64,000 nucleotides of DNA, from the NCBI RefSeq assembly GCF_000003605.2, contig NW_003139227.1:1-64000 (forward strand), given 5' to 3'. Positions 13,218 through 28,220 of the stretch are shown piece by piece. The notes beneath the pieces are model-generated. The model searched no databases. It saw nothing but the letters and a program-made list of their open reading frames with translations, and was not told the DNA's origin. The number at the start of each line of letters is the position of its first letter. The first letter of the stretch is position 1. The DNA is from Saccoglossus kowalevskii (Eukaryota > Hemichordata > Enteropneusta > Harrimaniidae). The translations under genes were made by a program, and so were the position numbers.

Positions 13218-13694
13218 GTACCACCACGTACATGAATGAACCTATTTATAGGTGTCCCAAAGAAATCCTGTGTACCACCACGTACATAAATGAACCTATT
13301 TATAGGTGTCCCAAAGATATCCTGTGTACCACCACGTACATAAATGAACCAATTTATATGTGTCCCAAAGACTCCTGTGTACCACCATGTACATAAATGA
13401 ACCAATTTATAGGTGTCCCAAAGATATCCTTGTACCACCACGTACATGAATGAACCTATTTATAGGTGTCCCAAAGATATCCTGTGTACCACCACGTACA
13501 TAAATGAACCAATTTATATGTGTCCCAAAGATATCCTTGTACCACCACGTACATAAATGAACCAATTTATATGTGTCCCAAAGATATCCTGTGTACCACC
13601 ATGTACATAAATGAACCAATTTATAGGTGTCCCAAAGACATCTTTGTACCAACACGTACATGAATGAACCTATTTATAGGTGTCCCAAAGATAT
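13218..13694 (+). repeat. Module B, copy 3
   Basis: Partner of 12,520-12,996. The only clear difference I saw near the end is ctattcatagg (12,97x) against ctatttatagg here. The triple 53-bp module lies at 13,428, 13,535 and 13,642. Confidence 0.8.
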
Positions 13695-14879
13695 CCTGTG
13701 TACCACCACGTACATAAATGAACAAATTTATAGGTGTCCCAAAGATATCCTGTGTACCACCATGTACATAAATGAACCAATTTATAGGTGTCCCAAGATA
13801 TCCTTAGACCACCACGTACATGAATGAACCTATTTATAGGTGTCCCAAAGATATCCTGTGTACCACCACGAACATAAGTGAACCAATTTATAGGAGTCCC
13901 AAAGATATCCTGTGTACCACCACGTACAAAAATGAACCAATTTAAAGGTGTCCCAAAGATATCCTGTGTACTACCACGTACATAAATGAACCAATTTATA
14001 TGTGTCCCAAAGATATCCTGTGAACCACCACGTACATAAATGAACCAATTTATAGGTGTCCCAAAGATATCCTGTGTACCACCACGTACATAAATGAACC
14101 AAATTATATGTGTCCTAAAGATATCCTGTGTACCACCACGTACATAAATGAACCAATTTATAGGTGTCCCAAAGATATCCTGTGTACCACCACGTACATA
14201 AATGAAACAATTTATATGTGTCCCAAAGATATCCTGTGTACCACCACGTACATAAATGAACAAATTTATAGGTGTCCCAAAGATATCCTGTGTACCACCA
14301 CGTACATAAATGAACCAATTTATATGTGTCCCAAAGATATCCTGTGTACCACCATGTACATAAATGAACCAATTTATATGTGTCCCAAAGATATCCTGTG
14401 TACCACCACGTACATAAATGAACCAATTTATAGGTGTCCCAAAAATATCCTGTGTACCACCACGTACATAAATGAACCAATTTATATGTGTCCCAAAGAT
14501 ATCCTGTGTACCACCATGTACATAAATGAACCAAATTTATAGGTGTCCCAAAGATATCCTTGTACCACCACGAACATGAATGAACCTATTTATAGGTGTC
14601 CCAAAGATATCCTGTCTACAACCACGTACATAAATGAACCAATGTATAGGTGTCCCAAAGATATACTGTGCACCACCATGTACATAAATGAACCAATTTA
14701 TAGGTGTCTCAAAGATATCCTGTGTACCACCATGTACATAAATGAACCTATTTATAGGTGTCCCAAAGATATCCTGTGTACCACCACGTACATAAATGAA
14801 CCAATTTATAGGTGTCCCAAAGATATCCTATGTACCACCACGTACATAAATGAACCTATTTATAGGTGTCCCAAAGATA

Positions 14880-15540
14880 TCCTGTGTACTACCACGTACA
14901 TGAATGAACCTATTTATAGGTGTCCCAAAGATATCCTGTGTACCACCACGTACATAAATGAACCTATTTATAGGAGTCCCAAAGATATCCTGTGTACCAC
15001 CACGTACATGAATGAACCTATTTATAGGTGTCCCAAAGATATCCTGTGTACCACCACGTACATAAATGAACCAATTTATAGGTGTCCCATAGATATCCTG
15101 TGTACCACCACGTACATAAATGAACCTATTTATAGGTGTCCCAAAGATATCCTGTGTACCACCACGTACATAAATGAACCTATTTATAGGTGTCCCAAAG
15201 ATATCCTGTGTACCACCATGTACATAAATGTACCAATTTATATGTGTCCCAAATATATCCTGTGTACCACCATGTACATAAATGAATCTATTTATAGGTG
15301 TCCCAAAGATATCCTGTGTACCACCATGTACATAAATGAACCTATTTATATGTGTCCCAAATATATCCTGTGTACCACCACGTACATAAATGAACCTAAT
15401 TATAGGTGTCCCAAAGATATCCTGTGTACCACCATGTACATAAATGAACCAATTTATATGTGTCCCAAAGATATCCTGTGTACCACCATGTACATAAATG
15501 AACCTATTTATAGGTGTCCCAAAGATATCCTGTGTACCAC
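14880..15540 (+). repeat. Module D, copy 2, partner at 18,802-19,462
   Basis: The constant offset is 3,922 bp over about 660 bp. Markers shared in order are gtactaccacgtacatg, taggagtccc (14,971 and 18,893), cccatagat, aaatgtacc with aaatatatcc, tgaatctattt and aacctaattatagg. Confidence 0.85.
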
Positions 15541-16180
15541 CACGTACATGAATGAACCTATTTATAGGTGTCCCAAAGATATCCTGTGTACCACCACGTA
15601 CATAAATGAACCTATTTATAGGTGTCCCAAAGATATCCTGTGTACCACCACGTACATAAATGAACCAATTTATATGTGTCCCAAAGATATCCTGTGTACC
15701 ACCATGTACATAAATGAACCAATTTATAGGTGTCCCAAAGATATCCTGTATACCACCATGTACATAAATGAACCAATTTATAGGTGTCCCAAAGATATCC
15801 CTGTACCACCACGTACATGAATGAACCTATTTATAGGTGTCCCAAAGATATCCTGTGTACCACCATGTACATAAATGAATCAATTTATAGGTGTCTCAAA
15901 GATATCCTGTGTACCACCACGTACATAAATGAACCAATTTATTGGTGTCCCAAAGATATCCTGTGTACCACCACGTACATTAATGAACCAATTTATAGGT
16001 GTCCCAAAGATTTCCTGTGTACCACCATGTACATAAATGAACCAATTTATAGGTGTCCCAAAGATATCCAGTGTACTACCACGTACATAAATGAACCAAT
16101 TTATAGGTGTCCCAAAGATATCCTGTGTACCACCACGTACATAAATAAACCTATGTATAGGTGTCCCAAGGATATCCTGT

Positions 16181-16536
16181 GTACCACCATGTACATAAAT
16201 GAACCAATTTATATGTGTCCCAAAGATATCCTGTGTACCACCACGTACATAAATGAACCAATTTATAGGTGTCCCAAAGATATCCTGTGTACCACCACGT
16301 ACATGAATGAACCTATTTATAGGTGTCCCAAAGATATCCTGTGTACCACCACGTACGTAAATGAACCAATTTATAGGTGTCCCAAAGATATCCTGTGTAC
16401 CACCACGTACATAAATGAACCAATTTATAGGTGTCCCAAAGATATCCTGTGTACCACCACGGACATAAATGAACCAATTTATATGTGATTAAAAGACATC
16501 CTGTGTACCACCATGTACATAAATGAACCAATTTAT
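16181..16536 (+). repeat. Copy of 5,605-5,960
   Basis: It carries the tgtgattaaaagacatcc fingerprint at 16,487 and the same monomer order as the 5.6 kb copy. It diverges after the next monomer (tatatgtgtccc here against tataggtgtctc there). Confidence 0.8.
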
Positions 16537-16799
16537 ATGTGTCCCAAAGATATCCTGTGTACCACCATGTACATAAATGAACCTATTTATAGGTGTCCCA
16601 AAGTTATCCTGTGTACCACCACGTACATAAATGAACCTATTTATAGGTGTCCCAAAGATATCCTGTGTACCACCACGTACATAAATGAACCAATTTATAG
16701 GTGTCCCAAAGATATCCTGTGTACCACCACGTACATAAATGAACCTATTTATAGGTGTCCCAAAGATATCCTGTGTACCACCATGTACATAAATGAACC

Positions 16800-17790
16800 A
16801 ATTTATAGGTGTCCCAAAGATATCCTTGTACCACCACGTACATGAATGAACCTATTTATAGGTGTCCCAAAGATATCCTGTGTACCACCACGTACATAAA
16901 TGAACCAATTTATAGGTGTCCCAAAGATATCCTTGTACCACCACGTACATAAATGAACCAATTTATATGTGTCCCAAAGATATCCTGTGTACCACCATGT
17001 ACATAAATGAACCAATTTATAGGTGTCCCAAAGATATCCTGTGTACCACCATGTACATAAATGAATCAATTTATAGGTGTCTCAAAGATATCCTGTGTAC
17101 CACCATGTCTATAAATGAACCTATTTAGAGGTGTCCCAAAGATATCCTGTGTACCACCACGTACATAAATGAACCAATTTATAGGTGTCCCAAAGATATC
17201 CTGTGTACCACCACCTACATAAATGAACCTATTTATAGGTGTCCCAAAGATATCCTGTGTACCACCACGTACATGAATGAACCTATTTATAGGTGTCCCA
17301 AAGATATCCTGTGTACCACCACGTACATTAATGAACCAATTTATAGGTGTCCCAAAGATATCCTGTGTACCACCATGTACATAAATGAACCTATTTATAG
17401 GTGTCCCAAAGATATCCTGTGTACCACCATGTACATAAATGAACCAATTTATAGGTGTCCCAAAGATATCCTGTGTACCACCACGTACATAAATGAACCT
17501 ATTTATAGGTGTCCCAAAGATATCCTGTGTACCACCACGTACATGAATGAACCAATTTATTTCCTGTGTACCACCATGTACATAAATGAACCAATTTATA
17601 GGTGTCTCAAAGATATCCTGTGTACCACCACGTACATAAATGAACCAATTTATATGTGTCCCAAAGATATCCTGTGTACCACCACGTACATGAATGAACC
17701 AATTTATAGGTGTCCCAAAGATTTCCTGTGTACCACCATGTACATAAATGAACCAATTTATAGGTGTCTCAAAGATATCCTGTGTACCAC
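16800..17790 (+). repeat. Copied block, partner at 46,873-47,863
   Basis: The constant offset is 30,073 bp over about 990 bp, the longest unbroken match I traced. It includes two 53-bp monomers (16,824 and 16,931), a tgtctataaatg monomer, a ccacctacata monomer and the 39-bp monomer at 17,546. Small differences exist, for example tttagagg here against tttatagg in the partner. Confidence 0.85.
17546..17584 (+). repeat. 39-bp truncated monomer
   Basis: Fifteen bases (aggtgtcccaaagat) are missing, so ttat joins directly to ttcctgtg. The only other copy is at 47,619, inside the partner block, so the deletion predates the block duplication. Confidence 0.92.
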
Positions 17791-18801
17791 CATGTACATA
17801 AATGAACTAATTTATAGGTGTCCCAAAGATATCCTGTGTACCACCACGTACATAAATGAACTAATTTATAGGTGTCCCAAAGATATCCTGTGTACCACCA
17901 CGTACATAAGTGAACCTATTTATAGGTGTCTCAAAGATATCCTGTGTACCACCATGTACATAAATGAACCAATTTATAGGTGTCCCAAAGATTTCCTGTG
18001 TACCACCACGTACATGAATGAACCAATTTATAGGTGTCCCAAAGATATCCTGTGTACCACCACGTACATAAATGAACTAATTTATAGGTGTCCCAAAGAT
18101 TTCCTGTGTACCACCACGTACATGAATGAACCAATTTATAGGTGTCCCAGAGATATCCTGTGTACCACCATGTACATAAATGAACCAATTTATAGGTGTC
18201 CCAAAGATATCCTGTGTACCACCATGTACATAAATGAACCAATTTATTGGTGTCCCAAAGATATCCTGTGTACCACCACGTACATTAATGAACCAATTTA
18301 TAGGTGTCCCAAAGATATCCTGTGTACCACCATGTACATAAATGAACCAATGTATAGGTGTCCCAAAGATATCCAGTGTACTACCACGTACATAAATGAG
18401 CCAATTTATAGGTGTCCCAAAGATATCCTGTGTACCACCACGTACATAAATGAACCAATTTATATGTGTCCCAAAGATATCCTGTGTACCACCATGTACA
18501 TAAATGAACCAATTTATAGGTGTCCCAAAGATATCCTTGTACCACCACGTACATGAATGAACCTATTTATAGGTGTCCAAAAGTTATCCTGTGTTCCACC
18601 ACATACATAAATGAACCAATTTATAGGTGTCCCAAAGATATCCTTCTACCACCACGTACATAAATGAACCAATTTATATGTGTCCCAAAGATATCCTGTG
18701 TACCACCATGTACATAAATGAACCAATTTATAGGTGTCCCAAAGATATCCTGTGTACCACCATGTACATAAATGAACCTATTTATAGGTGTCCCAAAGAT
18801 A

Positions 18802-19462
18802 TCTTGTGTACTACCACGTACATGAAGGAACCTATTTATAGGTGTCCCAAAGATATCCTGTGTACCACCACGTACATAAATGAACCTATTTATAGGAGTC
18901 CCAAAGATATCCTGTGTACCACCACGTACATGAATGAACCTATTTATAGGTGTCCCAAAGATATCCTGTGTACCACCACGTACATAAATGAACCAATTTA
19001 TAGGTGTCCCATAGATATCCTGTGTACCACCACGTACATAAATGAACCTATTTATAGGTGTCCCAAAGATATCCTGTGTACCACCACGTACATAAATGAA
19101 CCTATTTATAGGTGTCCCAAAGATATCCTGTGTACCACCATGTACATAAATGTACCAATTTATATGTGTCCCAAATATATCCTGTGTACCACCATGTACA
19201 TAAATGAATCTATTTATAGGTGTCCCAAAGATATCCTGTGTACCACCATGTACATACATGAACCTATTTATATGTGTCCCAAATATATCCTGTGTACCAC
19301 CACGTACATAAATGAACCTAATTATAGGTGTCCCAAAGATATCCTGTGTACCACCATGTACATAAATGAACCAATTTATATGTGTCCCAAAGATATCCTG
19401 TGTACCACCATGTACATAAATGAACCTATTTATAGGTGTCCCAAAGATATCCTGTGTACCAC
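18802..19462 (+). repeat. Module D, copy 3
   Basis: Partner of 14,880-15,540. A local duplication follows: the tgaatctattt, aaatatatcc, aacctaattatagg series at about 19,206 recurs 270 bp (five monomers) later at about 19,476. Confidence 0.8.
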
Positions 19463-20874
19463 CATGTACATAAATGAATCTATTTATAGGTGTCCCAAAG
19501 ATATCCTGTGTACCACCATGTACATAAATGAACCTATTTATATGTGTCCCAAATATATCCTGTGTACCACCACGTACATAAATGAACCTAATTATAGGTG
19601 TCCCAAAGATATCCTGTGTACCACCACGTACATAAATGAACCAATTTATATGTGTCCCAAAGATATCCTGTGTACCACCACGTACATAAATGTACCAATT
19701 TATAGGTGTCCCAAAGATATCCTGTGTACCACCACGGACATAAATGAACCAATTTATATGTGTCTAAAAGATATCCTGTGTACCACCATGTACATAAATG
19801 AACCAATTTATAGGTGTCTCAAAGATATCCTGTGTACCACCACGTACATAAATGAACCTATTTATATGTGTTCCAAAGATATCCTGTGTACCACCATGTA
19901 CATACGTGAACCAATTTATAGGTGTCCCAAAGATATCCTGTGTACCACCATGTACAGAAATGAACCAATTTATAGGTGTCCCAAAGATATCCTGTGTATC
20001 ACCACGTACATAAATGAACAAATTTATAGGTGTCCCAAAGATATCCTGTGTACCACCACGTACATAAATGAACCTTTTTATATGTGTTCCAAAGATATCC
20101 TGTGTACCACCACGTACATAAATGAACCAATTTATATGTGTCCCAAAGATATCCTGTGTACCACCACGTACATGAATGAACCTATTTATAGGTGTCCCAA
20201 AGATATCCTGTGTACCACCACGTACATAAATGAACCAATTTATAGGTGTCCCAAAGATATCCTGTGTACCACCACGTACATAAATGAACCAATTTATAGG
20301 TGTCCCAAAGATATCCTGTGTACCACCACGGACATAAATGAACCAATTTATATGTGTCTAAAAGATATCCTGTGTACCACCATGTACATAAATGAATCAA
20401 TTTATAGGTGTCTCAAAGATATCCTGTGTACCACCATGTACATAAATGAACCAATTTATAGGTGTCCCAAACATATCTTGTGTACCACCACGTACATAAA
20501 TGAACCAATTTATAGGTGTCCCAAAGATATCCTGTGTACCACCATGGACATAAATGAACCAATTTATAGGTGTCCCAAAGATATCCTGTGTACCACCACG
20601 TACATAAATGAACCAAATTATATGTGTCCCAAAGATATCCTGTGTACCACCACGTACATAAATGAACCAATTTATAGGTGTCCCAAAGACATCCTGTGTA
20701 CCATCACGTACATAAATGAACCAATTTATATGTGTCCCAAAGATATCCTGTGTACCACCATGTACATAAATGAACCAATTTATAGGTGTCCCAAGATATC
20801 CTTGTACCACCACGTACATAAATGAACCAATTTATATGTGTCCCAAAGATATCCTGTGTACCACCACGTACATA

Positions 20875-21720
20875 AATGAACCAATTTCTAGGTGTCCCAA
20901 AAATATCCTGTGTACCACCACGTACATAAATGAACCAATTTATAGGTGTCCCAAAGATATCCTGTGTACCACCATGTACATAAATGAACCAATTTATAGG
21001 TGTCTCAAAGATATCCTGTGTACCACCACGTACATAAATGAACCTATTTATAGGTGTCCCAAAGATATCCTGTGTACCACCACGTACATGAATGAACCTA
21101 TTTATAGGTGTCCCAAAGATATCCTGTGTACCACCACGTACATAAATGAACCAATTTATAGGTGTCCCAAAGATATCCTGTGTACCACCACGTACATAAA
21201 TGAACCTATTTTTAGGTGTCCCAAAGATATCCTGTGTACCACCACGTACATAAATGAACCTATTTATAGGTGTCCCAAGGATATCCTGTGTACCACCACG
21301 TACATAAATGAACCAATTTATATGTGTCCCAAAGATATCCTGTGTACCACCATGTACATAAATGAACCAATTTATAGGTGTCCCAAAGATATCCTTGTAC
21401 CACCACGTACATGAATGAACCTATTTATAGGTGTCCCAAAGATATCCTGTGTACCACCACGTACATAAATGAACCAATTTATAGGTGTCCCAAAGATATC
21501 CTTGTACCACCACGTACATAAATGAACCAATTTATATGTGTCCCAAAGATATCCTGTGTACCACCATGTACATAAATGAACCAATTTATAGGTGTCCCAA
21601 AGATATCCTTGTACCACCACGTACATGAATGAACCTATATATAGGTGTCCCAAAGATATCCTGTGTACCACCGTGTACATGAATGAACCTATTTATAGGT
21701 GTCCCAAAGACATCCTGTGT
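20875..21720 (+). repeat. Higher-order module A, copy 2
   Basis: It has the aatttctagg opening, the triple 53-bp module (21,393, 21,500, 21,607) and cctatatatagg (21,634-21,645). Its offset from copy 1 grows short by 270 bp, exactly five monomers, between the opening and the triple module. After 21,720 it continues as the 164-470 block instead of the rest of module A. Confidence 0.75.
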
Positions 21721-21973
21721 ACCACCACGTACATAAATGAACCAATTTATAGGTGTCCCAAGATATCCTTGTACCACCCCGTACATGAATGAACTTATTT
21801 ATAGGTGTCCCAAAGATATCCTGTGCACCACCATGTACATAAATGAACCAATTTATATGTGTCCCAAAGATATCCTGTGTACCACCACGTACATAAATGA
21901 ACCAATTTATAGGTGTCCCAAAGATATCCTGTGTACCACCACGTACGTAAGTGAACCAATTTATAGGTGTCCC
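21667..21973 (+). repeat. Copy of 164-470
   Basis: It shares ccaccccgtac (21,774) and tgaacttattt with the block at the window start. Here it follows module A directly. Confidence 0.75.
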
Positions 21974-23259
21974 AAAGATATCCTGTGTACCACCACGTAC
22001 ATAAATGAACCAATTTATAGGTGTCCCAAAGATATCCTGTGTACCACCACGGACATAAATGAACCAATTTATATGTGTCTAAAAGACATCCTGTGTACCA
22101 CCATGTACATAAATGAACCAATTTATAGGTGTCTCAAAGATATCCTGTGTACCACCACGTACATAAATGAACCTATTTATATGTGTTTCAAAGATATCCT
22201 GTGTACCACCATGTACATAAGTGAACCAATTTATAGGTGTCCCAAAGATATCCTGTGTACCACCATGTACAGAAATGAAAAATTTATAGGTGTCCCAAAA
22301 AAATCCTGTGTACCACCACGTACATAAATGAACCTATTTATATGTGTTCCAAAGATATCCTGTGTACCACCATGTACATAAGTGAACCAATTTATAGGTG
22401 TCCCAAAGATATCCTGTGTACCACCATGTACATAAATGAACCAATTTATAGGTGTCCCAAAGATATCCTGTGTACCACCACGTACATAAATGAACCAATT
22501 TATAGGTGTCCCAAAAATATCCTGTGTACCACCACGTACATAAATGAACCTATTTATATGTGTCCCAAAGATATCCTGTGTACCACCATGTACATAAATG
22601 AACCAATTTATAGGTGTCCCAAAGATATCCTGTGTACCACCACGTACATAAATGAACCTATTTATAGGTGTCCCAAAGATATCCTGTGTACCACCATGTA
22701 CATAAATGAACCTATTTATAGGTGTCCCAAAGATATCCTGTGTACCACCACGTACATAAATGAACCAATTTATATGTGTCCCAAAAATATCCTGTGTACC
22801 ACCATGTACATAAATGAACCAATTTATATGTGTCCCAAAAATATCCTGTGTACCACCACGTACATAAATGAACCAATTTATAGGTGTCCCAAAGATATCC
22901 TGTGTACCACCACGTACATAAATAAACCAAATTATATGTGTCCCAAAGATATCCTGTGTACCACCACGTACATAAATGAACCAATTTATAGGTGTCCCAA
23001 AGACATCCTGTGTACCACCACGTGCATAAATGAACCAATTTATATGTGTCCCAAAGATATCCTGTGTACCACCATGTACATAAATGAACCAATTTATAGG
23101 TGTCCCAAGATATCCTTGTACCACCACGTACATGAATGAACCTATTTATAGGTGTCCCAAAGATATCCTGTGTACCACCACTTACATAAATGAACCAATT
23201 TATATGTGTCCCAAAGATATCCTGTGTACCACCATGTACATAAATGAACCAATTTATAG

Positions 23260-23600
23260 GTGTCCCAAAGATATCCTTGTACCACCACGTACATGAATGA
23301 ACCTATTTATAGGTGTCCCAAAGACATCCTGTGTACCACCTCGTACATAAATGAACCAATGTATAGGTGTCCCAAAGATATACTGTGCACCACCATGTAC
23401 ATAAATGAACCAATTTATAGGTGTCTCAAAGATATCCTGTGTACCACCACGTACATAAATGAACCTATTTATAGGTGTCCCAAAGATATCCTGTGTACCA
23501 CCATGTACATAAATGAACCAATTTATATGTGTCCCAAAGATATCCTGTGTACCACCATGTACATAAATGAACCTATTTATAGGTGTCCCAAAGTTATCCT
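23260..23600 (+). repeat. Partial copy of module A interior (1,058-1,400)
   Basis: The offset is 22,202 bp. Shared states are the rare acctcgtacataaatg, ccaatgtatagg with gatatactgtgcacc, and aaagttatcc. It begins at a 53-bp monomer and lacks the aatttctagg opening. Confidence 0.7.
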
Positions 23601-23920
23601 GTGTACCACCACGTACATAAATGAACCTATTTATATGTGTTCCAAACATATCCTGCGTACCACCATGTACATAAATGAACCAATTTATAGGTGTCCCAAA
23701 GATATCGTTGTACCACCCCGTACATAAATGAACCTATTTATAGGTGTCCCAAAGATATCCTGTGTACCACCACGTACATAAATGAACCTATTTATAGGTG
23801 TCCCAAAGATATCCTGTGTACCACCACATACATAAATGAACCAATTTATATGTGTCCCAAAGATATCCTGTGTACCACCATGTACATAAATGAACCAATT
23901 TATAGGTGTCCCAAAGATAT

Positions 23921-24139
23921 CCTTGTACCACCACGTACATGAATGAACCTATTTATAGGTGTCCCAAAGTTATCCTGTGTACCACAACGTACATAAATGA
24001 ACCAATTTATAGGTGTCCCAAAGATATCCTTGTACCACCACGTACATAAATGAACCAATTTATATGTGTCCCAAACATATTCTGCGTACCACCATGTACA
24101 TAAATGAACCAATTTATAGGTGTCCCAAAGATATCGTTG
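23921..24139 (+). repeat. Triple 53-bp monomer module, cgttg variant
   Basis: Short monomers lie at 23,921, 24,028 and 24,135, the last reading atcgttgtacc. The cgttg form recurs in the module at 32,339-32,557, so those two are the closest pair. Confidence 0.85.
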
Positions 24140-25839
24140 TACCACCACGTACATGAATGAACCTATTTATAGGTGTCCCAAAGATATCCTGTGTACCACC
24201 ATGTACATAAATGAACCTATTTATAGGAGTCCCAAAGATATCCTGTGTACCACCACGTACATAAATGAACCTATTTATAGGTGTCCCAAAATATCCTGTG
24301 TACCACCATGTACATAAATGAACCCATTTATATGTGTCCCAAAGATTTCGTGTGTACCACCATGTACATAAATGAACCTATTTATAGGTGTCCCAAAGAT
24401 ATCCTGTGTACCACCATGTACATAAATGAACCTATTTATAGGTGTCCCAAAGATATCCCGTGTACCACCACGTACATGAATGAACCTATTTATAGGTGTC
24501 CCAAAGATATCCTGTGTACCACCACGTACATAAATGAACCAATTTATAGGTGTACCAAAGATATCCTGTGTACCACCACGTACATAAATGAACCTATTTA
24601 TAGGTGTCCCAAAGATATCCTGTGTACCACCACGTACATAAATGAACCTATTCATAGGTGTCCCAAAGATATCCTGTGTACCACCACGTACATAAATGAA
24701 CTAATTTATAGGTGTCCCAAAGATATCCTGTGTACCACCACGTACATAAGTGAACCTATTTATAGGTGTCTCAAAGATATCCTGTGTACCACCATGTACA
24801 TAAATGAACCAATTTATAGGTGTCCCAAAGATTTCCTGTGTACCACCACGTACATGAATGAACGAATTTATAGGTGTCCCAAAGATATCCTGTGTACCAC
24901 CACGTACATAAATGAACTAATTTATAGGTGTCCCAAAGATTTCCTGTGTACCACCACATACATGAAAGAACCAATTTATAGGTGTCCCAGAGATATCCTG
25001 TGTACCACCATGTACATAAATGAACCAATTTATAGGTGTCCCAAAGATATCATGTGTACCACCATGTACATAAATGAACCAATTTATTGGTGTCCCAAAG
25101 ATATCCTGTGTACCACCACGTACATTAATGAACCAATTTATAGGTGTCCCAAAGATATCCTGTGTACCACCATGTACATAAATGAACCAATTTATAGGTG
25201 TCCCAAAGATATCCAGTGTACTACCACGTACATAAATGAACCAATTTATAGGTGTCCCAAAGATATCCTGTGTACCACCACGTACATAAATGAACCTATT
25301 TATAGGTGTCCCAAAGATATCCTGTGTACCACCATGTACATAAATGAACCAATTTATAGGTGTCCCAAAGATATCCTGTGTACCACCACGTACATAAATG
25401 AACCTATTTATAGGTGTCCCAAAGATATCCTGTGTACCACCACGTACAAAAATGAACCTATTTATAGGTGTCCCAAAGATATCCTGTGTAACACCGTGTA
25501 CATAAATGAACCAATTTATAGGTGTCCCAAAGATATCCTTGTACCACCACGTACATGAATGAACCTATTTATAGGTGTCCCAAAGATATCCTGTGTACAA
25601 CCATGTACATAAATGAACCAATTCATAGGTGTCCCAAAGATTTCCTGTGTACCACCACGTACATGAATGAACCTATTTATAGGTGTCCCAGAGATATCCT
25701 GTGTACCACCACGTACATAAATGAACCTATTTATAGGTGTCCCAAAGATATCCTGTGTACCACCACGTACATAAATGAACCAATTTATATGTGTCCCAAA
25801 GATATCCTGTGTACCACCATGTACATAAATGAACCAATT

Positions 25840-26460
25840 TATAGGTGTCCCAAAGATATCCTTGTACCACCACGTACATGAATGAACCTATTTATAGGTG
25901 TCCCAAAGATATCCTGTGTACCACCACGTACATAAATGAACCAATTTATATGTGTCCCAAAGATATCCTGTGTACCACCACGTACATAAATGAACCAATT
26001 TATATGTGTCCCAAAGATATCCTTGTACCACCACGTACATAAATGAACCAATTTATATGTGTCCCAAAGATATCCTGTGTACCACCATGTACATAAATGA
26101 ACCAATTTATAGGTGTCCCAAAGACATCCTTGTACCACCACGTACATGAATGAACCTATTTATAGGTGTCCCAAAGATATCCTGTGTACCACCATGTACA
26201 TAAATGAATCAATTTATAGGTGTCTCAAAGATATCCTGTGTACCACCACGTACATAAATGAACCTATTTATAGGTGTCCCAAAGATATCCTGTGTACCAC
26301 CACGTACATAAACGACCCAATTTATAGGTGTCCCAAAGATATCCTGTGTACCACCACGTACATAAATGAACCTATTTATAGGTGTCCCAAAGATATCCTG
26401 TGTACCACCACGTACATGAATGAACCTATTTATAGGTGTCCCAAAGATATCCTGTGTACC
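25840..26460 (+). repeat. Copied block, partner at 61,858-62,478
   Basis: The offset is 36,018 bp, exactly 667 monomers. It contains 53-bp monomers at 25,860, 26,021 and 26,128 (spacing 161 + 107) and the aacgaccc variant (26,311), which is otherwise seen only at 62,329. Confidence 0.85.
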
Positions 26461-26580
26461 ACCACGTACATAAATGAACCAATTTATAGGTGTCCCAAAG
26501 ATATCCTGTGTACCACCACTTACATGAATGAACCTATTTATAGGTGTCCCAAAGATATCCTGTGTACCACCACGTACACA

Positions 26581-26637
26581 AATGAACCAATTTATAGGTG
26601 TCCCAAAGATTTCCTGTGTACCACCACCACGTACATG
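26581..26637 (+). repeat. 57-bp monomer (extra CCA)
   Basis: It reads ccaccaccacgtacatg, one extra CCA. The background (ttcctg, catg) differs from the 10,213 case, so this is probably an independent slippage event. Confidence 0.9.
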
Positions 26638-26939
26638 AATGAACCAATTTATAGGTGTCCCAAAGATATCCTGTGTACCACCACGTACATAAATGAACTA
26701 ATTTATAGGTGTCCCAAAGATTTCCTGTGTACCACCACGTTCATGAATGAACCAATTTATAGGTTTCCCAAAGATATCCTGTGTACCACCATGTACATAA
26801 ATGAACCAATTTATAGGTGTCCCAAAGATATCCTGTGTACCACCACGTACATGAATGAACCTATTTATAGGTGTCCCAAAGATATCCTGTGTACCACCAC
26901 GTACATAAATGAACCAATTTATAGGTGTCTCAAAGATAT

Positions 26940-27560
26940 CCTGTGTACCACAACGTTCATAAATGAACCTATTTATAGGTGTCCCAAAGATATCCTGTGT
27001 ACCACCATGTACATAAATGAACCAATTTATAGGTGTCCCAAAGATATCCTGTGTACCACCACGTACATAAATGAACCTATTTATAGGTGTCCCAAAGATA
27101 TCCTGTGTACCATCACATACAAAAATGAACCTATTTATAGGTGTCCCAAAAATATCCTGTGTAACACCATGTACATAAATGAACCAATTTATAGGTGTCC
27201 CAAAGATATCCTTGTACCACCACTTACATGAATGAACCTATTTATAGGTGTCCCAAAGATATCCTGTGTACCACCATGTACATAAATGAACCAATTTATA
27301 GGTGTCCCAAAGATTTCGTGTGTACCACCATGTACATAAATGAACCTAATTATAGGTGTCCCAAAGATATCCTGTGTACCACCACGTACATAAATGAACC
27401 TAATTATAGGTGTCCGAAAGATATCCTGTGTACCACCATGTACATAAATGAACCTATTTATAGGTGTCCCAAAGATATCCTGTGTACCACCATGTACATA
27501 AATGAACCAATTTATAGGTGTCCCAAAGATATCCTGTGTACCACCACGTACATAAATGAA
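26940..27560 (+). repeat. Copied block, partner at 63,170-63,790
   Basis: The offset is 36,230 bp. Shared states in order are catcacatacaaaaatg, tgtaacaccatg, ccacttacatg, gatttcgtgtg and tgtccgaaag (27,413 and 63,643). Confidence 0.85.
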
Positions 27561-28130
27561 CTAATTTATAGGTGTCCCAAAGATTTCCTGTGTACCACCA
27601 CGTACATGAATGAACCAATTTATAGGTGTCCCAGAGATATCCTGTGTACCACCATGTACATAAATGAACCAATTTATAGGTGTCCCAAAGATATCCTGTG
27701 TACCACCATGTACATAAATGAACCAATTTATTGGTGTCCCAAAGATATCCTGTGTACCACCACGTACATTAATGAACCAATTTATAGGTGTCCCAAAGAT
27801 ATCCTGTGTACCACCATGTACATAAATGAACCAATGTATAGGTGTCCCAAAGATATCCAGTGTACTACCACGTACATAAATGAGCCAATTTATAGGTGTC
27901 CCAAAGATATCCTGTGTACCACCACGTACATAAATGAACCTATTTATAGGTGTCCCAAAGATATCCTGTGTACCACCATGTACATAAATGAACCAATTTA
28001 TAGGTGTCCCAAAGATATCCTGTGTACCACCACGTACATAAATGAACCTATTTATAGGTGTCCCAAAGATATCCTGTGTACCATCACGTACAAAAATGAA
28101 CCTATTTATAGGTGTCCCAAAAATATCCTG
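27520..28130 (+). repeat. 13-monomer duplication, unit 1
   Basis: It repeats at 28,221-28,831 (offset 701 bp, 13 monomers less one base). Markers are cccagagatatcc, ttattggtgtccc, acattaatg, ccaatgtatagg, ccagtgtactacc and catcac-tacaaaaatg. Very few differences were seen, for example tgagcc here against tgaacc. A third copy starts near 62,829. Confidence 0.85.
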
Positions 28131-28220
28131 TGTAACACCACGTACATAAATGAACCAATTTATAGGTGTCCCAAAGATATCCTTGTACCACCACTTACAT
28201 GAATGAACCTATTTATAGGT